Positions 1 to 11,123 of a stretch of DNA of 64,000 bases are shown here, piece after piece. Every line of letters starts with the position of its first letter. Position 1 is the stretch's first letter. The notes under the pieces are model-generated. The model saw nothing but the letters and a program-made list of their open reading frames with translations. It was not told the origin of the DNA and searched no databases. Source of the DNA: Dimorphilus gyrociliatus (Eukaryota; Annelida; Polychaeta; Dinophilidae); contig CAJFCJ010000004.1 of assembly GCA_904063045.1 (NCBI GenBank), positions 1,419,713 to 1,483,712 on the forward strand, read 5' to 3'. The position numbers and the translations under genes were made by a program.

Positions 1-693
1 TTTACGTTTTAAAAGAACTTTTACCTATTCATACATGTTTATTATTGGTTATTATATGATTACCACCGAAGAAAGAATAAGAACTTAGAAAATAAGATAA
101 AGCTAAAACTTTCCCATTAATGATATCTAATGATAGAATAAATTTTTAATAAATGTGCCCTTGATTCAAAAACAAGTTACACGGAAAAGTATTAATAACC
201 AACGTACCTGGAGAAGGATATTTATGTGCTTAAATGTCTATTTGAATGATTTTTTTAGATCAAAGAGATTGTATTTAGACGTTTACAAAAGTATATCTAG
301 CCACTTTGCTTACTGCTATTGCAGAAGATATATGATTCATGTGTAATTTCTGTTCACTATATATAAATATATACTGTTTATATGCTATAATATAATTGCA
401 GTATACACACTCCAAGATATTTTTGAAGAATTTATAGTTCAATTGAATGCAGCTAAATGATTTAGGTAGTTGTGCAAACATTTGCCTAGAAATTACCAGT
501 TGTATTTCATAGTCTAATTGTTTAATTTCTATTAAGTATATAACGTTTCACCTTCTGGGTCTATATGTAGGTTTTAAGATGACCTCTAATATTTACATAA
601 ACTATTTGCAAGGTTAAATATGATTAATAATAATACTAAAGATGTAAAAAATAGCTGTAAATTCTGTACAATTATCTATAAAAATACGTATGT
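1..693. other. AT-rich non-coding end of window
   Basis: I see no supportable gene here. The open frames at about 155-346 (+) and 275-481 (-) overlap on opposite strands, are AT-driven and match nothing I recognise. The part near 600-693 is probably the 3' flank of the minus-strand gene that ends at 694. Confidence 0.5.
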
Positions 694-1095
694 CTAGATA
701 TAAATTGCATTTTCGTAACTTTGATGCTTAACCTTAGGTGTAAAATGATCAGCTGAGCCTTTATTAGTTTCACTTTTACTCTTTGATTTTATTCCTTCTC
801 TTCTTTCTCTTGGCGATATGTAATTATCTAAAACACTCTTTCCGTAATTTTCAGGGAAACCACTTTTCCTTGGTGGTAATCCTCCTGCTGTATTAAAAGT
901 TTTTCGCCTTAATTGAGCCAGTTCGGCTTGTATTTTCCTTTGTTCTTGAGATAAAGCAGATATTTCGGATTTGTGATGAGCTTCCAGTCCATGTCTAGCG
1001 CCAGGACCAATTTCAGCTTCCAACTTTCTTTGTTCTCTTAAATTACTTTTTCTTAAATTTTCAACAGTTTTGTAATTTCTACTTTTCAAGTCCAT
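694..1095 (-). CDS. Small coiled-coil protein, function unknown
   Basis: A single-exon frame of 133 residues starts at an ATG (complement of 1093-1095) and ends in TAG. The N-terminal two thirds is strongly charged and looks helical. It contains LREQRKLEAEIGPGARHGLE, then a second helix around SQEQRKIQAELAQLRRK. The C-terminal third is basic and Ser/Pro-rich, with SPRERREGIKSKSKSE. There is no signal peptide or membrane span. The helix spacing (EQRKLEAE, then a His-rich turn, then EQRKIQAELAQLRR) loosely resembles CCDC190-type coiled-coil proteins, but I would not assign it. It may be one exon of a longer gene, as no upstream partner exon is obvious. Real coding is likely because base composition is less AT-biased here than in the flanks. 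Confidence 0.6.
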   Translation of the reverse strand: MDLKSRNYKTVENLRKSNLREQRKLEAEIGPGARHGLEAHHKSEISALSQEQRKIQAELAQLRRKTFNTAGGLPPRKSGFPENYGKSVLDNYISPRERREGIKSKSKSETNKGSADHFTPKVKHQSYENAIYI

Positions 1096-2517
1096 ATCCG
1101 AATTCCGAATGCACCTTTCTCCCCCATAGAAATAGACCTTTTAGCGTTATGTGGGCAATAGGGATTAATGTTGAATATGATTTTTTAAAGTTTAAGCTGC
1201 TACTCAATATATTATTTTGCTAATCGTTATTGATTGATCTTCTCTTGAATTATCACAGGAGATTTTAATACTATAAAGAACTCGTTATATTTATTCAAAA
1301 TAAATATCATAATAGATTTAGCCTATATTATTGCAAATTGTTCTTTTTTTATTAATAATTCATACTCAAGATATCTAATACTCGGATATTGTGGAATGAA
1401 TAATCAATAATAATTCAAATACCAGTTGAATTCATTTAAATATTATTTTCTAAAAATTTCAATATAATTCTGTATTAAATAAAGAGAACTCAATGTAAGT
1501 GACTAATTGCTTCTGTTATTTAGATGTATTTACACAATTCAAGTTAAATACACGTGGGCCACTAAGTTCTTCTAAGTACTACCACTTATTCTAAATACTT
1601 TATACGAATTCTTCTAACAAATTCTTTCTTCGAAGCTTTCGCTTTCTTTTGCAGCAAAACAAGATTCATCTTGAAAGAGCATGCGAATGTTTTAAACAAA
1701 AGATTACAATTTCCTTTGAATGAAGCGTGTTCAAACATGCTGTCCATTTTCTTTTCGGTACAAACAGTAAAAATACTTTTTACCCCTTGGTTAAAGGCAC
1801 GAATTATCACGTTTTTCTTTTAGTCACTTAAAGGTCAATGTATAAATACTTTTCCTTTGTTAATTATTTCTAAAAATTCCCTTTGTTATATTTTATAATA
1901 TTGAATCTATCTATATATATATACATATAAATTTATATATGTATATTTTTACTTTGAATTGTTTCTTTATAAAGTTTCTCTCTCTCTCTCTCTCTCTCTT
2001 TTCTTTTATAATCCGGAAGTTGCTTATGTAACAGGAAATCTATGTTGCTTTTTAAATATTTTATTACCAGTAGTAGTATAATTTTTTATAGCTTTACTGT
2101 CTCTATATCGAACGAATATCTAAACAACTCAGTATAAATATTTTGTTAGTTTATTATATTAAATTATTATATTACCAACTGTATTCTTGTTGTTGCCTGA
2201 TTAGAAACAAAGAAAAAATATAGTGACGACATTTCTCTTCCTAAAAGATAAAGTTACTATACATATTGTTCTAATACTATTGTAGGGGTCATTATCACTA
2301 TTACTACAACTACAACTACTGTAATTTCCAGAAATTAATAGATAATAGTCAATAGAATGCTGGAATAAATTTTATTTATAGAAATTTCCTATAAACTCTT
2401 GTCTTGTGTTTATTTAATGTTTTTTTTTAGGCAATTCAGCTCTTTTTTACACTTGATTGAGTCTGAAACAGTTATGTTAAATTTATTAGTCCGTACACTT
2501 TCATTAAAGTTTAAATG

Positions 2518-2523
<6 letters not shown>

Positions 2524-2551
<28 letters not shown>
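2524..2551. repeat. (TA)n microsatellite
   Basis: A run of alternating T and A followed at once by ACTGTATA, an ending shared by many other TA tracts in this window. Confidence 0.9.
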
Positions 2552-2745
2552 CTGTATATTTATACTATTCTGTTTAGGCACAAGTACAATATTATCATTA
2601 CGATTACTGATAACAAAACTATATAAAATGAAAAATACAAAAATTAAGTCCAATACGTCCAAGTCAACAAAAAGTACTTTGGTTAGTCATTCTTTTTTTA
2701 GGGAAAAATTGATTTAGATATATTTAGTACGTATATATACAATTA

Positions 2746-2776
<31 letters not shown>

Positions 2777-5294
2777 CAGTAGAGAAAAAGATAGACCAAA
2801 TCTATCTAGAGTTCTCAAGCCACTTCTGTCCTCTATCTATCTATATAATTATCTCTTTCTTTTTATTCTCGCGTCTAGAACTTTTCTTGTATATTTGAAA
2901 AGAAAACCCAACGAATGAATAGTTTTTAGATCAAATTGGAAAACTTAATGTAGAGAAGATAGTCTAAATTAGAGAAAATAGGAAGAAAGGTTTTATAGTT
3001 AAAAAGAAATTAAAAGCTCACCGTTTTCTCTATCCGGGTTTCTGCTCACTTTACTATATATACAAAAGTTTAGCTGTCTCTTTTTCAAAGGTATTTCGAT
3101 CAGTGAAAACTTAGTAAGACCATTTAAATAGGTTTACAGATTGAATTTCTAGGCTATGCTTTAAATCTTTGTTTTTCTCTTATTTAAGTTTTTCTTATAC
3201 TGACCCCTTGAATAGACAGATTATGACACATACAACTGATGTCCATGCACAGTTCTTTGTAGAAAAGAAACAAGAATTGCGTATGGACAATCAGAAACAC
3301 ACGTCTCGAAAAGGATCGGAGGAAGAAATGTTCGATTTGTAGCCGAACTAATCAAATAGATAAACGTATTGGAATGCTTACCATTCAATGCCAATTTATT
3401 GCTTTCTTTTTTCTTTTATTTATACAGAAAGCGGCATTCCAATCTGTTGGCTAGCTGTAGTTGGGAGGAATTAAAGCGTTGATTTCTTATATTATAAATA
3501 AATCAAGAATAGCCAATATCCTGTTTTTTTTAAATAATATTATAAAAGTATAATAATAAATTTCCCATTGAATGATATCATAAATCATAATAAATATATT
3601 TAATCAGTAATATGCATAGTCATTAATTAACATGCATGTGTCAATATATGTACATAAATATAATTTTATTTTACCTTACAGACATATTGACGATATCTAT
3701 TTTGGTATATAAGCAACATATTAATATATAGCTATATAAATAATAGAATATATATCCTGCATATCTAATATATTGTACATTTGTTTCAATATCTAGATTG
3801 ACTTGTTAGCTTTTTCTGACTTTTAAATCCACTTTAAAACACTCTCATTCTATTTTTATTCCATTCTCCTCCTCCCACCTAAATCTCCCCTTTCTTTCTG
3901 TCACCCATTCTTTATCTTATAAAAAAAATGTATTTACATTTTGCGTGTCAAGTAGAAAAGGCAAAGTTAAAATAGTCTATTATGCATCCGAAATTCGACA
4001 AGATAGGGGGTTTTATTCTCATCTCAATCAGCTCATTTACTTCTTTTTATACTTTTATTTTTAGAATAACTTTCAGATATAATAGTTTAAAAAGTATAGA
4101 CTGAGCAGAGTATACGCTATTAGTACATATGTTTATATATATATAGTATATATATATATTATTTATGTATATATACATATATATTCTTTTGTTTGTATAT
4201 ATTTATAACTTGTTATCATCATAAATACTATACTTTACAATTCTGTTTATAGACATAAAAGTTTTAGAAACAGTTCTAAAGTCTTTTTCATTTTGAACTA
4301 ATAATAGATGTATAATTGGACAAAGAAAGTAGTCTATTCAAGAGATGAATATTAATCGAAATACCAGGAAAGAATTTTATAGTGAAATGACTTCTAGAAA
4401 AAAAAAACTATTTTTGGACTAATCTTTTTAAAAGAGATCTTGCGATTAATAACTGTCGAGTAATAAGGCCGATATTATAAGAATCTTCTCGAATTGCACA
4501 ATAAAGTACTGTTACATAAATACATTAGGTGTGATGTATATATTTTTATATAGATATAGGAGTAAATATCTATCATTTACAGATATAATTTATCGTAAAT
4601 ATGCCATGCCTTATCGAGATTCACTTGCAGTTTTATCTGTTCTCTCTCTTTCTTTCTCTCCTTCGTCCTGTCTCTTATCCTTTCTTCCAATTTTAAAGTT
4701 CGGGACTGCTTTATCTACATTTCTCCTCCCGTCTCGACTATCTTTAGTTTATTTATAGTGGAAAAAAACCATCTCGTTGCATACTTAAGCATATAATTAT
4801 ATGCCATCTTCGATTCCCTTGTGTACCTTATAAAACTATCAATTATAGGTATAACTCTGCATACTAACAAGAGAAAGTTATGTTAATACTATCTTCTCAT
4901 GCACTTAACGTTTATAGGTTAAATAGCCCATTTAAGCATCGATGACAAACCATTTAAGACATTAAGAATTTTATTAGATTATCTATTCGCTCATTAATCT
5001 ACATTAATTTATATTTTCTTAACTGTCATTAAGGAAAAATAGAGTATTTTACTTATTTTAATAAAAAAAACAAATTACACAGTTCTAAATTATTATGTCA
5101 CTCTTGAATTAACATTTTTCCGACGTCATTGTTTTTTATAGTTTCTTTATTTAATGTATTTTGCTATTATCATTATTTTCTTATAGATTGCTCAAACGCG
5201 CAATATTTTAAGTCGATTTAATAAGAAATCAACTAGTAATACATTTACAGAGTTGCCTATGACGCATACTCCTCGCAACAAGAGCTAATCTTAA

Positions 5295-5310
5295 ACCGGA
5301 AGCGTGGGCG
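5295..5310 (+). promoter_or_regulatory. ETS-like and EGR-like sites upstream of peptide gene 1
   Basis: ACCGGAAG (5295-5302, an ETS-type core) runs directly into GCGTGGGCG (5302-5310), an exact match to the classical EGR/Zif268 9-mer. CGTCAC follows. In DNA this AT-rich a GC-rich 9-mer match is unlikely by chance. It lies about 210 bp before the ATG of the cysteine-peptide gene. Binding is inferred from motif identity only. Confidence 0.4.
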
Positions 5311-5453
5311 TCACTTTCCATGACAAATTCGACAACGGAAAAGCACAAATCAAAGAGGTCAATTTAGTCGAACAAGACCCTCTATTTTAGACGTTTTTCT
5401 CACTTATTTTGTATGTAAATTAATTCGATTATAGGCCTAAGATGAACTTTCCT

Positions 5454-5461
5454 TATAAAAG
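5454..5461 (+). promoter_or_regulatory. TATA box of peptide gene 1
   Basis: TATAAAAG followed by a GC-richer stretch, 59 bp before the ATG at 5521. The position fits a core promoter with a short 5' leader. Confidence 0.6.
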
Positions 5462-5520
5462 GCCCGTTTATCCGCTCTTGGAGTGGCAAAGTAATTTTTT
5501 TTTCGGAGAAAAGTTTGGCG

Positions 5521-6673
5521 ATGGCAAATTTGAAAGTTTGCTTTTTGCTTTTATTGGTCACTTTTATCTTGTCTGAACACTTAATTCAATGTAAGCATAA
5601 ATTTCACTATTTTTCCTAGATCTGACACGGTTTAAAGCTTTAAATTCATTTTTTTCATCACTATTAATAATTTAATAACTTTATTGACTATTATTGAATA
5701 TTCATAAGCATCTATTTAAATTTTAATAAAAACTAAAACAATTGTTAACAAATAACTATCAAAAAGTTGAAATTAGTTGTTTTAAGTAGTAGTGCATTTA
5801 GTCAATTATATTACCAATGCGTTGAAAGTAATAGTAGATCTATAGGCTATTGTTTATTTTATTGTTACTAAACTAAAAGTTCATTTTGAAATAGTCGTAT
5901 TTGTTTGCAAATGAACAAATAAATGTGCGTGCCACGGGGAGGAGAAAATAAGTGCTTATCTTTGTTCTAGTGCATATCTTACCCTTATGTCTGCAAAAAA
6001 AATGTATTAATAATAGAATAGTTTACATTATCATGAACCTACGTATTTTTAGATAATTGACTATTTCATATTTAAATATATTTTTATATATTTACTAATA
6101 TATACAGTAAAAATATATATATATGTGTTTATAGTATATAGGTATCTGTATATACAGTATATATATATATATATACATATAATTTATATGTATACATATG
6201 TAGTATTTTTGTCTTTCTAAAATGCACATACATCTTAATTTTTTGACCCTTTTATTGTAAATTTTTAATAATTGATATTGTTTTCATCATTCTATAAACA
6301 AATATAAAGACAATAAAATTTAAATTTCACTTATTTTCAATATGAAAAGAAAGGTGTTAAAGTGAACATTTTGTTAATTGTTGTCCATAAGGAAAACTGA
6401 TTAAAAAGTTAGGAAAATGATAAAAGATGTACAATGTTCAAATGGGCTGAAAGTATTCAAATGATTATAAATTTTTAACATGATTGCCATAATTACATAC
6501 TAATATATAAGGATATGTTAAATTTTCATTTTTTGGCAGGCGAACCCAGAGGTCGGTTTGGTTTCTTAAAAAGATCTTCAACTTCGGACAATTTAGTTCG
6601 GTGGTGTAATTGGTGCTTGTTATACCAATGCCGGGTTGAAGATATATACAAATATTGTATATATAAAGGATGA
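5521..6673 (+). CDS. Secreted cysteine peptide precursor 1 (two exons)
   Basis: Exons 5521-5590 and 6540-6673, joined by a phase-1 intron of 949 bp (GTAAGC donor, GGCAG acceptor), give a 67-residue protein. Residues 1-23 form a clear signal peptide with a hydrophobic LLLLVTFIL core. The mature part starts near Cys24, has a Lys-Arg pair at 34-35 that could be cut by prohormone convertase, and ends with Cys46-x2-Cys49-x4-Cys54-x8-Cys63 and a C-terminal KG. The exons are individually too short to stand out. The call rests on the signal peptide, a TATA box, exact splice sites, and a neighbour of the same design. The size and layout fit a neuropeptide, antimicrobial or toxin-like secreted peptide. 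I cannot tell which and recognise no named family. Confidence 0.65.
6660..6667 (+). promoter_or_regulatory. TATA-like box of peptide gene 2, inside the end of gene 1
   Basis: TATATAAA at 6660-6667 is read as the codons ending Ile-Tyr-Lys of peptide gene 1 and lies 73 bp before the ATG of peptide gene 2. That spacing is similar to the 59 bp seen for gene 1. It could be coincidence in AT-rich DNA. The alternative is one transcript carrying both genes. Confidence 0.35.
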
Positions 6674-6740
6674 CGCCACTAACGCTAATATCAAGAAAAG
6701 AGAATATTAATTTTACTTCGTGTCTCGCCGTACTATAGAG

Positions 6741-6856
6741 ATGAAGCGTTGTTTCTCCGCAATATTATTTGCTTTAACAATGCTTTTGCTTTATGAAGGT
6801 ATATGGATTAATGATTTCTTTTTTAGTTAAAGTTTAAACTACCTATTTTATAGATG

Positions 6857-6894
<38 letters not shown>

Positions 6895-7162
6895 CTATAT
6901 GTACACATAGTATATTCATGTTTATTCATTTATTTTATGTAACATATATATAAATGTGCCTGTGGTGTGCGTATATTTTCATTTTGATTTTAATCCTTTA
7001 GCTACTGCTTTCAAGCTATCTGAAAAGTTCTTCCAAAGATATTCACGTAGTGAACTCAAAGCTAATTATGTTAAATATTGTAAGATCTGTATTTTTCAAC
7101 CATTTTTCTGCCAGTATGCCGATAAATTATATTGCAAAGGAAATCTTTATGAGAAATTTTGA
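6741..7162 (+). CDS. Secreted cysteine peptide precursor 2 (two exons)
   Basis: Exons 6741-6798 and 7002-7162 with a phase-1 intron give a 72-residue protein. Residues 1-19 are a signal peptide (ILFALTMLLLY core). The mature part is basic and ends with Cys46-x2-Cys49-x6-Cys56-x7-Cys64. The first two of these cysteines fall at exactly the same residue numbers as in the upstream gene. The intron also sits at the same place and phase, directly after the signal peptide. This makes the two genes tandem paralogues despite low sequence identity. A possible R-x-x-R processing site (RYSR, 32-35) replaces the Lys-Arg of gene 1. The ATG lies 67 bp after the stop of gene 1. Function unknown; secreted peptide hormone or defence peptide are both possible. 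Confidence 0.65.
6866..6894. repeat. (TA)n microsatellite in an intron
   Basis: Alternating TA run inside the intron of the second cysteine-peptide gene. Confidence 0.85.
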
Positions 7163-7720
7163 CAAAAGTTATTCATTTAAGAAAATTTTAATGTCTTACT
7201 ATAATATTATAATTCCATTGTTTTCTATCTTTCTGATGTCTTCATAAAGCAGGATTGCGTCTTGAAATGAATGCTTCATCAAGTGTTGTCCGACTACATA
7301 AAACTTTTAAAAAATGATAAAAAAAGTTAGAAAAAAAGTAGAAAATTCTGTGTTGTGTTAAAAAAAAAGCAAAAGAAAAAAGAATAAGAAAAAAGACAAA
7401 AATGATTAAAAAAAAGAAAAATTACTTAAATGAAAAATGTATTATTTTTTAACTTTAAAATAGTTTAAGCTTTAAATTAACTAATATTATTTTATGGAAT
7501 TTTATTTATATACATATATATCCTGTTTATTTATCTATATATCTATCTGTATATATTCTATCTAAGTAAGTTTTTCTTGTTAACTCTGATCAAACAAAAA
7601 AGTAAAGTAAAATTATATAACAGATAATTTCAAATAACTATCTGAATCATTCTCTTAGAATATTATATCAAAGGAAAAAAAGCATATAAACATTAATTAC
7701 AAACTATAATACTTTGTTTT

Positions 7721-7787
7721 CTTCTCCTTCTTCTGCTCCTCCTCCTCCTCCTCCTTCTTCTTCTTCTTCTTCTTCTTCTTCTTCTCC
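7721..7787. repeat. (CTT/CTC)n trinucleotide tract
   Basis: An all-pyrimidine run of CTT and CTC units, interrupted once near its start by CTG. It is purine-rich on the other strand and of the kind that can form triplex DNA. Confidence 0.85.
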
Positions 7788-8803
7788 TTTTTCATTCTGA
7801 CATGTTTCATTTATTTCTAGTCTACTCTCAGCTCTTTTGTGATTGTTTATAAAACTTTTTTATCATTATTTTTTCTTTATTTATTTCCTTTGTTATAAAT
7901 AAAATTTCAAAAACCAAAAAAAAGGAAAAACAAGTAAAATTATTAATTTTAAAATAACTAATTATTTAATTAATTAATGTTTTAATGTTTTAAACTTATT
8001 TACATATTCATTCTCCCTTTTAACTTATTACTTTATTTGTGATTCTTTCGTAGTGTTAAACGAAAATAAATCATTTTTTTGTTTCTTTCATAAAACAATA
8101 TGTATATTTCTTATTTATGAAAACAAAAACAACGGAAAACTTAAAAACAAGACAATAGAAAGTACTTAAAAAAACTATATAGTAACAATATAAGAAGAAA
8201 GAAAGCTAGACAAATTGTATTTATGGAAGGAGGAGAAAGTCGGCATGCTTTTTCTTTCTTCTCCTTGTTTCTTTGGTTTTTTTCTATAAAACTGGCTATT
8301 GTTTATATAATATTAATTATAATAAGAAAGTGCTTTTTTCAGTTTACGTAGCTATTCATAAACAAAAAATGTACGAATCAGTGCATATCTATATTTATAA
8401 TTAACCAATGTTATATAAATATTATTGAGAAGACTATTTTTAGAAAATTATTCGATCTCTTGAGACCCAAGTCTTCAAGATGAGCTGTAAGATAACAATT
8501 GATTTTCTTCAATGAAAAACTTCCACTTTCTCTCCTCTTTTCTTACTTTATTTGATGAAAGAAAAAAATCGACATTTTGTAGGCTGTAGTAAATGATTTT
8601 CAATGAGAAAATTTTATGACTTATCCTGAATCATCTCCTCAAGAAATTCTTATAAACACTTCAGCTAAGTACGTGCAGGATTAGTAACTCTGACAAAGGA
8701 GGCTTATAAGCTTTCCTTTCCCTCCCACACCCTCTCTCTTATATCTCCGGAAAATATCTTGGATAAGGATGGACATTTTTTTAATAAAACTAGTCTTAAC
8801 ATG

Positions 8804-8844
8804 AATATATATATATATATATATAGATATATATATATATATAT
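8804..8844. repeat. (TA)n microsatellite
   Basis: Two alternating TA runs split by a single GA step, lying just past the 3' end of the leucine-rich-repeat gene. Confidence 0.85.
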
Positions 8845-8914
8845 TTATCAACTGTTTATTAAATTATCAGATGCAAGTAGGATAATATTTTCAATCATAT
8901 ATTTCTATAGGAAA

Positions 8915-10376
8915 TCAATCCTCTATTGTATTATTGACGTTTGGATAAACTCTAACTGCAAACAATCTAAAGCCAATTCTATTTTCTCTTGTTAAGAACA
9001 TAAAAGCAGTTATCATTACTATGGAAATAAACGATAAAATCGAAAATACTATAATTCCATTCACTTTTGAACTATTCAATTTAACAGGTCGAAAATGAAT
9101 GATTTTTTTTATTTCTTCATCAAATTCAACCTTTTCTGTATTGTTTAAAATGTCACTTATCCGGTAACTAATACATTTAGCTTTAACAAACACATTACCG
9201 GCTTTGATAGGTCGAGAAAATGTCTTATTATAATCTGAGTGATGGACTACAGGATAGTAAAAGATTTCTCCTTTCTTCGATTTTGTATAGACTTTTAAAG
9301 CGGGCGTATAATCTTTGCAAGTCAGCAGTGAGCATATATAATTCGTATAGCCGACTCTTAAAGAAATGTATTTTCGTTCAGTCGGTATTGGCTTGTCAAT
9401 AAAAATATCTTGTAAGTTAAAGCAGATATTACTTTGAGATGTTGATATCAAAGTTATACTCTGTATCCATTTATCACAAATACAAACTTGTGTCTCATTT
9501 ATATAATCAAATGTCAAGACCACATTTATCCTTTTTCAGTGAGAGAATGAGAATAATCAAAGACAATTATACGTAATTATTAAATGAATACAAATAGATG
9601 AGAAAAAAAATTGATATAAACCTTGCCTCAATTTTCCAAGAATGCGGTACATCTTCAATCTTTTCTAAATTACCTCCAAACAACATTTTTAAGGACGATC
9701 TTCTATTGTAAATAGTTAAAATTAACCATTTACCAGATATAATTGAAATATTATTAAATCTTAAATCAAACTTTGAAATATGATTATTACAAGCTTTTGT
9801 AACATTTTTTACAATCTGTTCAACATCGTTTAAATCACTTTTTAATTGTCTTAATTGAATATTACGTAATATTGTATTATCGCACATTATTCTTAATATA
9901 TTATAATCAAATTGAACAATCGGATTACCGGATAAATCAATTAATTTCAATGTTTTTACTAAATTTCTTTCAATATTAATAATTTTTCTTATAAGATTAA
10001 ATCTTAAATATAAATATGATACTTTTAATGAATTTGGTATTTTTGTCAAATTTAAACTATTTAATGATAAATTCCATGCTGTATTTAACCATTCGTATCT
10101 ATTTAGTGAGCTTTTGAAACTATCCATGACACTTTCTCTTAATTCTAGGCCTCGATCAAAGAATAAACTTTTGCTAATTGATATATTTATATAGTCATTG
10201 TTTCCAAAGCAATTAATCAAGGTAGGATACTCAGAATAGTGAATATTACACAAATACAATTGAATAAGGCTTCTACTATACAACTTTGAACAAGAAAATG
10301 AGGGACATTGCTTTGACAAAGTCTCTAGTTTTTTACATTCAACCAAGGAAATAATAGCAAAAACAAATATAAACAT
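8915..10376 (-). CDS. Leucine-rich-repeat type I membrane protein
   Basis: Exons 9622-10376 and 8915-9530, separated by a 91-bp phase-2 intron, give about 456 residues. Residues 1-14 (MFIFVFAIISLVEC) are a signal peptide. Then come a short Cys-containing N-cap region and degenerate leucine-rich repeats, for example LSLNSLNLTKIPNSL, LKLIDLSGNPIVQFD and KFDLRFNNISII, through about residue 230. A second extracellular part follows, then a membrane span (IIVFSILSFISIVMITAFMFL) and a cytoplasmic tail of about 25 residues with no signalling domain. It is a surface adhesion or recognition protein by layout. I do not see a TIR or immunoglobulin domain. Its start is 152 bp from a divergent small gene, so the two may share a promoter. 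Confidence 0.7.
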
Positions 10377-10528
10377 TATTTCATCTTAATTTCAAAATAT
10401 ATATAATGAATATTCAAATATTCTAATTACTTTACTTTTTCAAAAAATATGTATAATAAACGTAATAAGAATAAATTAATATTTATAAATCGCATTTTTA
10501 TTGATTAAATTTAGTAAAGAAATAAAAT

Positions 10529-11038
10529 ATGAATGAAAGCATTAGAAGAGAAAAGCAAAAGCTTAGTAGGCATTCTTTGCCTAATGAGAAAACTAGTACG
10601 TTTATAATTTCTTACTTAATGACGTTTGTTTTTCTGGTTTGTCAAAGACTAAATAACATTATTTTCATATCTGTTATTCTATATATTTTTTATAAATACT
10701 ATTTCATAATATAAACATATACATATATATACTAATATATATATATATGTATATATATATATTTAGCTAATAACTATAAGAAGTCTGATTCTGATCAAGA
10801 TAATGTATTTGAACGTGGGCAGAGGGAATCCATTATTTCAAACGTATCGACCAGATCAATATCGATATTTATTCCCAGTATTAGAAATATACAAGTTGAA
10901 GAGATAGATCGGAGTGGGGCTAGAATCGATCCTGAACGAATGATGAGGAGGGAAACTGACGTCGATAGTGCTGAAGTAGTACAAGATTTTATGGCTGAAA
11001 GTTCTAGGGAGTCTATAAGAAAGATAACTGAATTATAA
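10529..11038 (+). CDS. Small charged protein of unknown function (two exons)
   Basis: Exons 10529-10595 and 10767-11038 join in phase 1 (GTACGT donor, TTTAG acceptor) and give 112 residues. The protein is hydrophilic and rich in Arg, Glu and Ser, with no signal peptide or membrane span. Examples are ERGQRESIISNVSTRSISIF and EVVQDFMAESSRESIRK. The intron carries a (TA)n tract. If the intron is kept, translation reads to a stop at 10714 and gives a different 61-residue hydrophobic tail, so the exon 1 boundary is not certain. The gene starts 152 bp from the divergent leucine-rich-repeat gene and ends 85 bp from the convergent lectin/sushi gene. Not recognised. Confidence 0.45.
10717..10763. repeat. 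(TA)n tract
   Basis: Interrupted alternating TA run ending directly at a TTTAG splice acceptor. Confidence 0.8.
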
Positions 11039-11123
11039 ACATCATATTTAAAAACGAATCAGTATGAATAAATGATTTACTTTGATTATAATCCATTCGT
11101 AATGTTGATAAAATTGTCAGTTA

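Larger units (their letters stand above)
1096..5520. other. Gene-poor AT-rich region with microsatellites
   Basis: No gene supported over 4.4 kb. It holds a (CT)n run at 1977-2000 and (TA)n runs at about 2524-2551, 2752-2775 and 4134-4160. A 10-bp inverted repeat lies at 3368-3377 and 3433-3442 (ATTGGAATGC and its complement). Frames at 1586-1810, 2399-2626 and 4531-4758 are low-complexity or start at non-ATG codons and are not believable. The last 250 bases look like a promoter for the peptide gene at 5521. Confidence 0.5.
7163..8914. other. Gene-poor AT-rich region with A-rich and CTT tracts
   Basis: No coding region I can support. It holds A-rich stretches at 7310-7430, a pyrimidine trinucleotide tract at 7721-7787, and a (TA)n tract at 8804-8844. 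The 3' part borders the last exon of the leucine-rich-repeat gene. Confidence 0.5.

Noticed and set aside
155-481. Overlapping open frames on both strands
   Set aside because: AT-rich, mutually overlapping, no recognisable domain, no supporting splice or promoter signals.
1586-1810. 74-residue frame on the minus strand
   Set aside because: No domain and no good context; composition matches non-coding flank.
2399-2626. 75-residue frame on the plus strand
   Set aside because: Starts at a non-ATG codon and runs through a (TA)n repeat.
3366-3444. Inverted repeat around ATTGGAATGC, possible microRNA hairpin
   Set aside because: Only 10 paired bases with a long T-rich loop; no known microRNA seed fits.
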